Assembly (NCBI RefSeq): GCF_904846175.1
Contig: NZ_CAJGZM010000016.1
Coordinates: 1-35,010 of the forward strand
From: Psychrobacter immobilis
GTDB taxonomy: Bacteria; Pseudomonadota; Gammaproteobacteria; Pseudomonadales; Moraxellaceae
Length of the DNA: 35,010 nt
Reading direction: 5' to 3'
The notes beneath the pieces are model-generated. The model was not told where the DNA came from. It saw nothing but the letters and a program-made list of their open reading frames with translations, and made no database searches. The stretch's first letter is position 1, and each line of letters starts with the position of its first letter. This document shows positions 28,258 to 35,010 of this stretch, in pieces. Both the position numbers and the translations under genes were made by a program.

Positions 28258-28581
28258 ATGACCTTTGTCGTTACAGAGAACTGCATTCTTTGCAAATACA
28301 CCGACTGTGTGGAAGTCTGTCCTGTGGACTGCTTTTATGAAGGACCGAATTTCCTCGTCATCGACCCTGATGAGTGCATCGACTGCGCGTTATGCGAGCC
28401 TGAGTGTCCCGCCAATGCCATCTTTTCAGAAGATGAAGTGCCAAAAGGGCAAGAGATATTCACTCAGCTAAATGAAGAGCTGGCACAAAAATGGCCAAAC
28501 ATCACCGAGATGAAAGGACAGTTGCCAGAAGCTGAAAAGTGGGATGGTGTGGAAGGTAAGATTCAGTATTTAGAGAAGTAG
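28258..28581 (+). CDS. fdxA: 7Fe ferredoxin FdxA
   Basis: Small electron carrier of 107 residues. The cysteines match the Azotobacter FdI pattern shifted by one: C9, C17 and C50 for the [3Fe-4S] cluster; C21, C40, C43 and C46 for the [4Fe-4S] cluster; C12 and C25 also present. Proline residues follow the last Cys of each motif (CPVDC, CPANAI). The partner enzyme is unknown. It follows mutS by 92 nt with no terminator seen, so co-transcription is possible; an AGGTAGACAG stretch precedes the ATG. Confidence 0.96.
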   Translation: MTFVVTENCILCKYTDCVEVCPVDCFYEGPNFLVIDPDECIDCALCEPECPANAIFSEDEVPKGQEIFTQLNEELAQKWPNITEMKGQLPEAEKWDGVEGKIQYLEK

Positions 28582-28616
28582 TTAGTTTTTCAAAAAAGCT
28601 GAATTTATTAAGATAA

Positions 28617-28670
28617 GAAAAAACCACCTAATGGCCATTATATAAAAAGGGCTATTAGGTGGTTTTTTAT
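28617..28670. terminator. Bidirectional terminator after fdxA
   Basis: Stem AAACCACCTAATGGCC (28621-28636) pairs with GGGCTATTAGGTGGTTT (28650-28666), with one G-U. A run to the left and T run to the right let it end fdxA and the convergent pilin gene. Confidence 0.9.
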
Positions 28671-28693
28671 GTATATAGTAATGTTAAATAAAA

Positions 28694-29065
28694 TTAAGGT
28701 AAAACTACACAAGGTGTTCCATTTGGAATATCGCATTCAATGCGGGCATTAGAAGGAGCTTTTGCGATTGCTTCAATCTTTTGCCAAGTGTCTAGTGTCC
28801 AACCTGTAGCATCCGTAATAGATTGACAAGAATTCAAGATTGGTGATCTTGGAGTTGAAGCAGAGTCTTCATCATTTAGCAAAACAAAAACCTCGTTACC
28901 ATAACTCTTAGCTTCTGATAAACAAGCATTAGCACGTGCTTTATTCGCGTAGACTTGATACGAAGGTATAGCTATGGCTGCTAATATGCCAATAATAGTG
29001 ACTACAATCATCATCTCAATCAAGGTAAATCCTGATTGTGACGTAAAGCGACAATCTAAAGGCAT
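28694..29065 (-). CDS. Type IV pilin-like protein (PilA/ComP-like)
   Basis: Prepilin of 123 residues with leader [12 protein letters not shown] cut before [10 protein letters not shown]; Glu5 of the mature protein is present. The hydrophobic helix and the segment [20 protein letters not shown] resemble the main pilin of this window. Four cysteines (C48, C80, C111, C119) have nearly the same spacing as in PilA. The frame extends to a GTG at 29113, giving an untypical hydrophobic leader; the ATG at 29065 (or 29071) is preferred, though no strong Shine-Dalgarno is seen. It lies after the glycosyltransferase gene and may be a substrate of it. It could be a competence pilin (ComP-like) or a second pilus subunit. 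Confidence 0.78.
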   Translation of the reverse strand: MPLDCRFTSQSGFTLIEMMIVVTIIGILAAIAIPSYQVYANKARANACLSEAKSYGNEVFVLLNDEDSASTPRSPILNSCQSITDATGWTLDTWQKIEAIAKAPSNARIECDIPNGTPCVVLP

Positions 29066-29205
29066 TAACATAATAGCCGCCAGTACTGTAAAGAATATCT
29101 TATTACTGCACACAATGTGCCACTGCCAGTATTTGATTTAAAAAGCTATATATCTAACATCTTAGAGCGCACTATAGCTATTGATGTGAGTATAAGTATC
29201 TTAAT

Positions 29206-30534
29206 TTATAGTTGGTAACCATATACCCAAAAGCGTGGTGGCGTGATTGGCGTCTCTGATGATAAAGCGTTAGTGTTGCTTAAGATATAAATAAACCAGA
29301 CGCTTATTAATATATATATATAGACAGGTAAGGCTTTAATTAGACGATTATTAAATTTCCAACCAGACGCATTGACTCTATTTGAATAGCTCAATTCAGG
29401 ATTTTTTAATAAAAATACAAATAACCATAGTAACGCCATTTGAGTCACTGGATAAATATGTACCCCTGAAAAAAGCAAGTCCACTCCAACTGCCAAAAGT
29501 GCAGCCATAACGAAATAACACTGAGGTTGCGACCAGTTGATTCTTTTTATGATCATAAATATAATATAAATTAGAAACCCAAAACCCAATAGTCCTGTTT
29601 CGGTTAATACTTGGATAAATAGATTATGAGGATGGGCAGATAAGCTTGGATACTGCTCTAACTGATAGAAACCGCAGCCAATAATGGGGCTATGTGACCA
29701 GCATTGTAGAGCATTTACCCATAAATCTATACGACCACTTGATGATTCCCGTGCTATTCGTAGACCAGTACCGCCACTTGCAAAGCTAGCAGCATAAGTA
29801 ATGGACAAATAGGCAAACCATGATGCTGCATAAGTCAAAAGAAGCGACCAGCGTACATGACGGTACGCAATACTCACTATCGCAATAAATAAAGTATAAG
29901 AAATGGTTGCCGAGCGCCCACCATCTAAAAGAATAGCAAAAAAAGCCAAAAATAAGAATAATAAGTACAAGTAACGGTAAGCTTGTTTAGTCATATAGAA
30001 CCAAACAGCAAAAACAGACATGATCAAAAAGTAGCTATCGTAAACGCGTATATTCCATGTCAATGGATACCAAATAGCATCATAAGTACCAGTACTAAGA
30101 TAGTCCCATAGAGAAAAAGGCAATTGTATAAACATCGTCAAACTTGCTAAAACGATTGTTTTGCTAGTGAGCTGGCGATAATTTAAAAACTTAAAACACT
30201 GATAAAGAAGATAAGCTAGTAGTAATTCAGTAACTACAAAGATAGGCTGTGTCCAAAAAAAACTACTCACAGCAATTAAGGAAAAAAAGAGTAACTCAAC
30301 CTTTGAGATAGAAAGACGACTATAAAATAACGAAACCAATCCTAACATTGATAACACAATAATTTGAATAACCCTATATTCATTATAAAAAGTATAATCA
30401 CTGCGCGTGGTGAAACCAAATACAAATACTAATAAATATAGGGCTATCAGTAGCTCTTTATTTATGAGAGGATGAATATAAATACTAATTGACTGTAAAT
30501 TTTGCTTCTCATCAAATAATTTTTTTTTAGGCAT
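29206..30534 (-). CDS. Pilin O-oligosaccharyltransferase-like (Wzy_C / O-antigen ligase family, TfpO/PglL type)
   Basis: Membrane protein of 442 residues with about 11-12 hydrophobic segments. The Wzy_C domain is clear: SSGRIDLWVNALQCWSHSPIIGCGF, then a periplasmic loop with SAHPHNLFIQVLTETGLLGF, where the His pair and Glu-Thr-Gly-Leu-Leu-Gly are typical. Such enzymes ligate O-antigen or transfer lipid-linked glycan to protein. Position directly after pilA and before a second pilin points to pilin glycosylation, like tfpO next to pilA in Pseudomonas and Acinetobacter. A terminator lies between pilA and this gene, so expression should be lower than pilA. No other glycan genes are in the window. 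Confidence 0.72.
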   Translation of the reverse strand: MPKKKLFDEKQNLQSISIYIHPLINKELLIALYLLVFVFGFTTRSDYTFYNEYRVIQIIVLSMLGLVSLFYSRLSISKVELLFFSLIAVSSFFWTQPIFVVTELLLAYLLYQCFKFLNYRQLTSKTIVLASLTMFIQLPFSLWDYLSTGTYDAIWYPLTWNIRVYDSYFLIMSVFAVWFYMTKQAYRYLYLLFLFLAFFAILLDGGRSATISYTLFIAIVSIAYRHVRWSLLLTYAASWFAYLSITYAASFASGGTGLRIARESSSGRIDLWVNALQCWSHSPIIGCGFYQLEQYPSLSAHPHNLFIQVLTETGLLGFGFLIYIIFMIIKRINWSQPQCYFVMAALLAVGVDLLFSGVHIYPVTQMALLWLFVFLLKNPELSYSNRVNASGWKFNNRLIKALPVYIYILISVWFIYILSNTNALSSETPITPPRFWVYGYQL

Positions 30535-30563
30535 GGTTTACTTAATTCGTTATTATAATAATG

Positions 30564-30592
30564 AAAAAAGCCAAACACTATGTTTGGCTTTT
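30564..30592 (-). terminator. Terminator of pilA
   Basis: Perfect 12-bp stem AAAAGCCAAACA (30566-30577) / TGTTTGGCTTTT (30581-30592) with a 3-nt loop; the A run at 30564-30569 becomes a T run on the minus strand. It lies between pilA and the glycosyltransferase gene. Confidence 0.92.
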
Positions 30593-30620
30593 AAATCATA
30601 TATTTTTCAAGTGTTTAATA

Positions 30621-31019
30621 CTAGGTACTAACCTTACATGATGCAGTATCTTTAACGTCACAGATAATATTAACTGTGCCAGTTCCTGTACCTTTTTTTG
30701 CTAACGCAGATATTTTCTCAACATTAGGTAATGTGTCACTTGTTGGTCTTGCTGCTAATGAAGAAGAACCAGCCCATACTACGCTACCACAATGTGGTAA
30801 TGCGTCATCTGCTGGGATATTAGCAACATTTGGGTTGTTCGAAATTTTCTCTGCTACTACTAAGCTTGAGAAAGACTTCATTTCAGATAAGCAAGAAGCG
30901 TCATTCGCTTTTTTAGTGTAGTTTTGATAAGCAGGAATAGCGATCGCAGCTAGAATACCGATAATAGCAACTACAATCATTAATTCGATTAGAGTAAAAC
31001 CTTTTTGAGCAGTGTTCAT
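30621..31019 (-). CDS. pilA: Major type IV pilin PilA
   Basis: Prepilin of 132 residues; leader MNTAQKG is removed before [22 protein letters not shown], leaving a 125-residue subunit with the assembly Glu5. Cysteines 43, 77, 120 and 128 could make two disulfides, the last pair forming the C-terminal loop. The protein ends CKVST, so a Ser/Thr lies at the C-terminus, the kind of site used by TfpO in some Pseudomonas and Acinetobacter pilins. AAGGAG lies 7 nt upstream of the ATG at 31017-31019; the frame to 31139 is non-coding. A sigma-54 promoter (31119-31133) and a terminator frame it as its own transcript. Confidence 0.92.
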   Translation of the reverse strand: MNTAQKGFTLIELMIVVAIIGILAAIAIPAYQNYTKKANDASCLSEMKSFSSLVVAEKISNNPNVANIPADDALPHCGSVVWAGSSSLAARPTSDTLPNVEKISALAKKGTGTGTVNIICDVKDTASCKVST

Positions 31020-31118
31020 ATGAACTCCTTTTTGGGTATATAAAGATAAATGGCTGCTTTTAATATAGTCGCGCTTTATCTTTAGGGATATAATATATTT
31101 TCTCTTACCATAATTATT

Positions 31119-31133
31119 GCAGTTATTATGCCA
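31119..31133 (-). promoter_or_regulatory. Sigma-54 (RpoN) promoter of pilA
   Basis: On the minus strand TGGCAT-AATAA-CTGC has the -24 GG and -12 GC at exactly the spacing of TGGCAC-N5-TTGC, with one mismatch in each half. The transcript would start near 31107, about 88 nt before the pilA ATG. pilA is RpoN- and PilR-dependent in Pseudomonas. Confidence 0.72.
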
Positions 31134-31259
31134 ACACATTCAATAGCAACGTTTTTCTTATTTATTAGACTTTAAAATACAATTTTTAGTAGACTACTAA
31201 CTTTACACATTACAAACGTGACATTAAGTAACCGATGTTACAAAAACAATGCTGTAAAT

Positions 31260-31310
31260 TGTCAGTTTATTTACAATAAAAGATATAGACAACTGACATT
31301 TTTTGTCAGT
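31260..31310. promoter_or_regulatory. TGTCAGT repeats upstream of pilA, possible PilR sites
   Basis: TGTCAGT occurs at 31260-31266 and 31304-31310, and its complement ACTGACA at 31292-31298; the last two form a 7-bp dyad with a 5-nt T loop. They lie about 150-200 nt upstream of the predicted pilA start, enhancer distance for a sigma-54 activator. PilR in Pseudomonas recognises C/GTGTC-type sequences. The dyad could instead be a weak terminator of pilE. Confidence 0.45.
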
Positions 31311-31329
31311 CCTTAATCTAATATGCTCT

Positions 31330-31776
31330 CTAATCATTCCATTCACTACCAGTACCGCATTTTTTATCTGTACCCTTGATGCGGCATTTGATACCTTGAT
31401 AATTTAGCGTCAAATTGCCATCGCCTACCATTTGCCCTATCGGAGTAGCAGTGATAGTCCATTGGGCAGTGAGTGGATTAGAAAAGCTAACATTATAAAG
31501 AGCTTGACCTTGATAGGGATAATTATCACCCAGCCCTGAGACCAAGCTATTACTATATGTACCTTGCGCTAATTTGCGGCGTTCAATCTGTGCAGCAATG
31601 TTCTGCATCTCACTCATCATATCTGTACGCTTAGTTTTGATAATATAGCGCTGATAGCTTGGATAGGCAATTGCCGCTAAAATACCAATGATAGCAACAA
31701 CGATCATCAGCTCTATTAAAGTAAATCCACGCTGTGGCTGAATTAAGGAAAATGATGTCTTATCATTAATTTTCAT
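31330..31776 (-). CDS. pilE: Minor pilin PilE
   Basis: Prepilin of 148 residues: leader of 17 ending QPQRG, then [24 protein letters not shown]. The body ([23 protein letters not shown]) and the C-terminal Cys pair ([17 protein letters not shown]) are typical of PilE minor pilins, which help prime pilus assembly with PilY1. The ATG at 31774-31776 overlaps the preceding stop (TAATG), with AAGGAG upstream, so translation is coupled to the gene before it. The frame to 31803 is rejected. Confidence 0.85.
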   Translation of the reverse strand: MKINDKTSFSLIQPQRGFTLIELMIVVAIIGILAAIAYPSYQRYIIKTKRTDMMSEMQNIAAQIERRKLAQGTYSNSLVSGLGDNYPYQGQALYNVSFSNPLTAQWTITATPIGQMVGDGNLTLNYQGIKCRIKGTDKKCGTGSEWND

Positions 31777-32345
31777 TACCACTCTCCTTGGTTGATACCG
31801 CAATCTTTATCGCCTATCTTTACCTTAGTAGTGTTATGACAGCTTAGACCCGTACTAGATAACATGAAATAATTAGCATTTTCAGTAATGCCTGAGAGGT
31901 TTGGAGCAGCTAGCATCTTCCAGCTGCGACCAGTGCTATTATCAATATTTGTATTATTAGGTGGTACTAATGAGCTAGCACCATCACCATCAACGAGAGT
32001 AATCTGATAACGATAGTTTGTCGCATTACTACCTTGAGGCACATAGATAGTTTTATTACTATCGTCATAACCATAAGTCACTGTACTATTATTGGCTACT
32101 ATTGGAGGCTGAAAACCTTTATATGTCAGTGCTGACGCTCGCCAGCGATTTAACTGAATTTGTAATTGCAACATTTTGGCTTGTACATCACGCTCCGCAT
32201 TGATAACTGCATAGCGACGATAGCTGGGAATAGCGATAGCCGCTAATATGGCTATAATACCTACTACTACCATCAGCTCAAGCAAAGTAAAGCCTGCTGA
32301 AGAAGATGGTAGTCTATTAATAGAGCGTTTCAAGTACGATTTCAT
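31776..32345 (-). CDS. Minor pilin, PilE-like
   Basis: Prepilin of 189 residues. The 18-residue leader ends SSSAG before [24 protein letters not shown]. The C-terminal end ([23 protein letters not shown]) resembles that of the next protein ([17 protein letters not shown]), which suggests they are paralogues. It is longer in the middle, with N/S-rich loops. It starts one base after the pilY1 stop (TAA-A-ATG), with AAGGA in the pilY1 tail, so expression depends on the pilY1 transcript. The IS in pilY1 may therefore reduce it. Confidence 0.8.
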   Translation of the reverse strand: MKSYLKRSINRLPSSSAGFTLLELMVVVGIIAILAAIAIPSYRRYAVINAERDVQAKMLQLQIQLNRWRASALTYKGFQPPIVANNSTVTYGYDDSNKTIYVPQGSNATNYRYQITLVDGDGASSLVPPNNTNIDNSTGRSWKMLAAPNLSGITENANYFMLSSTGLSCHNTTKVKIGDKDCGINQGEW

Positions 32346-32346
32346 T

Positions 32347-34860
32347 TTACTTATCCTTTTCGTACAACTCATACCATCTCTTTGGTATAAACTTATACTT
32401 CTCATACCCTAGAGGACTATCACTTGTCGCTTTGCCATTGGTCGCGACTACGCTATCAGACTTACCACCGCTTCCTGTCGTACCATCGTTTACTATCGTG
32501 TTGTTAGTAATTTGCAGACCAGCTTTATTAGTCTGATTGAGTCCACCTGAGCCAACTCCATAGCCATTTCTATTGACTACTTTGACTTGGTCCGCTAACG
32601 ATTGATTGCCAATGAGCATCTTCACATTACGCTGATCCTTACTATAAGCACCCAAGGTTAACTCTTGTACGCCTTTACCAGCTCGCGTATAACCTGCCGT
32701 TCCATCAAGAGAGCTCTCATCACTACATATACCATAAGGCATACAGTATACTTGTCGCTCTGAACCGCCTACTACTCTTGCAGAACAGTTATCCGCTTGA
32801 TCGTAGACCATCTCAGGACTAAAGGCTGTAGTATACAAGCGATTACCATAAGCTAAAGGCTCTCCTACCGACTTAATGCCTGATAGATTGCTATATCCAT
32901 CAAAATTAGTCAGAGGATAGCGCCAGCCTGCATAGTCATAAACATAACGTTTTTTAGTAGCGTCATACGTCCCTTTAGCCATGGCGTCTAGCACTTGTTT
33001 ACGAGTCGTTAAAGCGTTTAAAGTAGCATTTTGGTTAAAAGGTAAACTAACAAGGTCATTAGCTGTTTTGTCTTTTACAGTCAATTCTCCAGCTGTATAG
33101 CCAAAAATCCCAGGTTGAGCGATGTCATAATCAAAAAGGTTAAATAGATAATTGGGATTAGTTGTGTTTCTCAGCATAGATAGCGGTGTACTACGATCTC
33201 CAGATGCCACCGTCACTGATGCAAATATTTCTTGATAAGGGCTGGTATAAAAGCTAACAATCGGTCGCTCATAGAATCGATATGGCACTGATTGGTCATC
33301 AGAGCTAGTCTTAAGCACTCTAACAACTCGTTTGACCAGACTAGCGTTTGCCGCACCTGCGTTCAGATCCACGCGATAAACACTACCGCCCAAATCAGCG
33401 TAATACAGATGATCAACATTGCCATCATCATCACGATCTAGTGCAGTAACCCCAGCTACTACGCTATGTTTCATAGTATTAACTTTGGTATGGTTAGTGC
33501 CAGTATCGCTACCTGATATAGAAGATATAATACTGCCATCATTAGCATCTAATATATAAACAGCATTACCTTCAGCCTGTGTTTTTTTATCGCAACTCGT
33601 GTTGTCGCCACTTGTTTTTAATTTGAAGCTTGGATTTTCGTAGCACATATCATAGCCACCAGCGACAATCACTACTTCTTTAGACTCATACTTATTTGTA
33701 TCTTTTTTGACTCTAATTTTTGCTACAGTAGGCTCACTCCATACTTGGCCTAAACGAGAGAAACCAGTATCTTCTGGTGTCTTAGAAAACAATAAGGCTG
33801 GTGTATTCGCTGTAGCCAAGTTCAAACCATAGACACCTTTGCCACCCATTCTTAGGCCGCCGTAAGCTTTCACCGAAGTGGCCTGTACTTTCTTAGCCGC
33901 TTCTGTAAATTTATATTCTAGAACTGAACTACTCGTCCAAGGCGCATCTACACCAAATACAGTCCTACCCACAGCTCCCTCACTATCCGCTTTTAAAGCC
34001 TTTAATTGCTCTTTGATTATAGTTTTAGGAATAAAGGCAAATGTTTCTTCTCCTTTTTCTGCTGAGACCAGATGTAAGGCACCGTCCATAGAGCCAAACA
34101 TGATATAGTCATCACGATCTTTTTCTTCGTTGGAGATTTCTCCGTCAGCATTAAATGTTGCACCGTAAGAGACCTGTCTTGGTTTTGAGTGCACCACGCC
34201 TCCTAGCACTTTCACTTCTTGTGCCGGTGGGTTTTTTACTATGGTATTAAATGCTAATGTTTGCTTAGCTAACGTGTCTAAACTTGCAATAAAGTTGGCG
34301 TCGTTTGCTGGTGCGTTGTAACCTAAAAAGGAAAGCAAATATAATTTTTCTTTGACATTATAGTCACTATCTAGGTTTTCAAAACCCTTTACCTCACCAT
34401 TTACCACCTGTATATTGACAAGCTTTTTATTATTTCCACTACCACTTTCAACATAGACATTACGAGTACTATTAGCAGCACTTCCAGTCTTTGGTGCTTT
34501 GAGACGAGCATAAGCTCCACCAGCATAGACCGCATTATTGGCAACAATACCGTTATCGTTTGTGTAATCCCCAATGCTCCATAAGTCTTGAGCTGTTTTA
34601 CTTAAGTCATCTGGAAAGCCATCCTTATCATCATCCACATATAATCTAGCCGATTCTGGAAATGGAAATGTAGACTTGCCATACAGTGTGCCCTGATAAA
34701 CATTGTATTTTTTTAGATTGCCAGGCCACACATATTTTGAGTCAGCAATTTTTGGCTCAAGCATAGGTAGATAAGCAAAGGGTTGAAGATTGGTTGAACT
34801 CAATGGATCGTTGGGAATAGTAATGGTACCTGATGGAGCAGTCTCAATAATCTGAGTCAA
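32347..34860 (-). pseudogene. pilY1: pilY1, 5'-truncated by an insertion sequence
   Basis: PilY1 is a tip-associated adhesin and assembly factor of type IV pili. Here 837 codons remain, beginning formally at TTG 34860; the frame stays open to 34893, where sequence of an IS transposase begins. The remaining part is the C-terminal beta-propeller domain, with VLGGVVHSKPRQVSYG, IMFGSMDGALHLVSAEKG and GGKGVYGLNL. Two Asp-rich calcium-type loops are visible: DDDKDGFPDD (76-85) and DRDDDGNVD (475-483); the second matches the position of the PilY1 calcium site in Pseudomonas. The N-terminal part (signal peptide and vWA-like domain) is missing. It could still be translated from an internal start but would not be exported. 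Confidence 0.85.
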
Positions 34861-34884
34861 TTTAGCGGTAAAGCTCTTTACACT

Positions 34885-35010
34885 ATAGTCAGTTCACAAT
34901 AAAAGAGATACAACCCATATCCTGAAACAGTTTAGGCAAATTATTCTCCATCCATCCTTGGCGTAGAAACTTAGCTTGTGCCCATTTTTTCTCAATGGGA
35001 TTTAGATCTG
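34885..35010 (-). mobile_element. End of an IS630-like insertion sequence in pilY1
   Basis: The transposase C-terminus stops at 34889 and pilY1-like sequence resumes within a few bases. IS630-type elements insert at TA; TA dinucleotides occur at 34884-34887 (TATA). The far end and its inverted repeat are outside the window, so the exact border is approximate. Confidence 0.6.
34889..35010 (-). CDS. Transposase C-terminus, partial (IS630-like DDE)
   Basis: About 39 codons are visible. DLNPIEKKWAQAKFLRQG is the signature around the last catalytic acidic residue of IS630/Tc1-like DDE transposases (usually PDLNPIE); the Glu is present. The stop is TGA at 34889-34891. The N-terminal part lies beyond the right edge. 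The family was judged from this motif only; IS630 is the best fit. Confidence 0.7.
   Translation of the reverse strand, partial: DLNPIEKKWAQAKFLRQGWMENNLPKLFQDMGCISFIVN

Noticed and set aside
31284..31316. pilE terminator
   Set aside because: The dyad is only 7 bp and AT-rich and lacks a T run on the minus strand; a regulatory repeat fits better, though a weak terminator cannot be excluded.

Overview
The window looks like the chromosome of a Psychrobacter-type gammaproteobacterium (Moraxellaceae). The support is gene order and protein character: fur divergent from bamE, rluC divergent from rne, dsbC next to hom, mutS next to fdxA, an RNase E with a very long Q/N/S/A-rich tail, PRC-barrel/DUF2382 stress proteins, and a pilA/O-oligosaccharyltransferase locus. 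This placement is inference from reading; no database was searched.

Layout. 1-130: remnant of an insertion sequence carrying the start of a transposase. 188-4613: fur / bamE divergent pair, an NSS-like transporter translationally coupled to rnfH, then two periplasmic cytochromes (diheme c4 and monoheme c5). 5008-7867: engB, a HAD phosphatase and the 23S rRNA pseudouridine synthase rluC. 7868-9115: a 1.25 kb non-coding stretch leading into rne. 9116-13489: RNase E. 13641-17439: a DUF808 membrane protein, a lipoprotein DsbC and homoserine dehydrogenase. 17550-21663: a thiolase, two DUF2382 proteins and an MliC-like lipoprotein. 21898-28581: secA divergent from mutS, then the 7Fe ferredoxin fdxA. 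28694-34860, all on the minus strand: a type IV pilus block consisting of a 5'-truncated pilY1, two minor pilins, pilA, an O-antigen-ligase-like pilin glycosyltransferase and a second major-pilin-like gene. 34889-35010: the C-terminal end of an IS630-like transposase that cuts pilY1.

Most of the window is core housekeeping: iron control, outer-membrane assembly, respiration, ribosome assembly, RNA decay, protein export and mismatch repair. The accessory and most interesting part is the pilus block. pilA has a well-spaced sigma-54 promoter with upstream TGTCAGT repeats and its own terminator, followed by a glycosyltransferase gene and a second pilin with the same four-cysteine plan as PilA. 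pilY1, whose product is the pilus tip adhesin and assembly factor, is broken by the IS, so pilus function in this strain may be changed. Both ends of the window lie inside insertion sequences.

Genes are mostly bounded by clear rho-independent terminators, several of them bidirectional between convergent genes. No rRNA, tRNA or CRISPR array was recognised.
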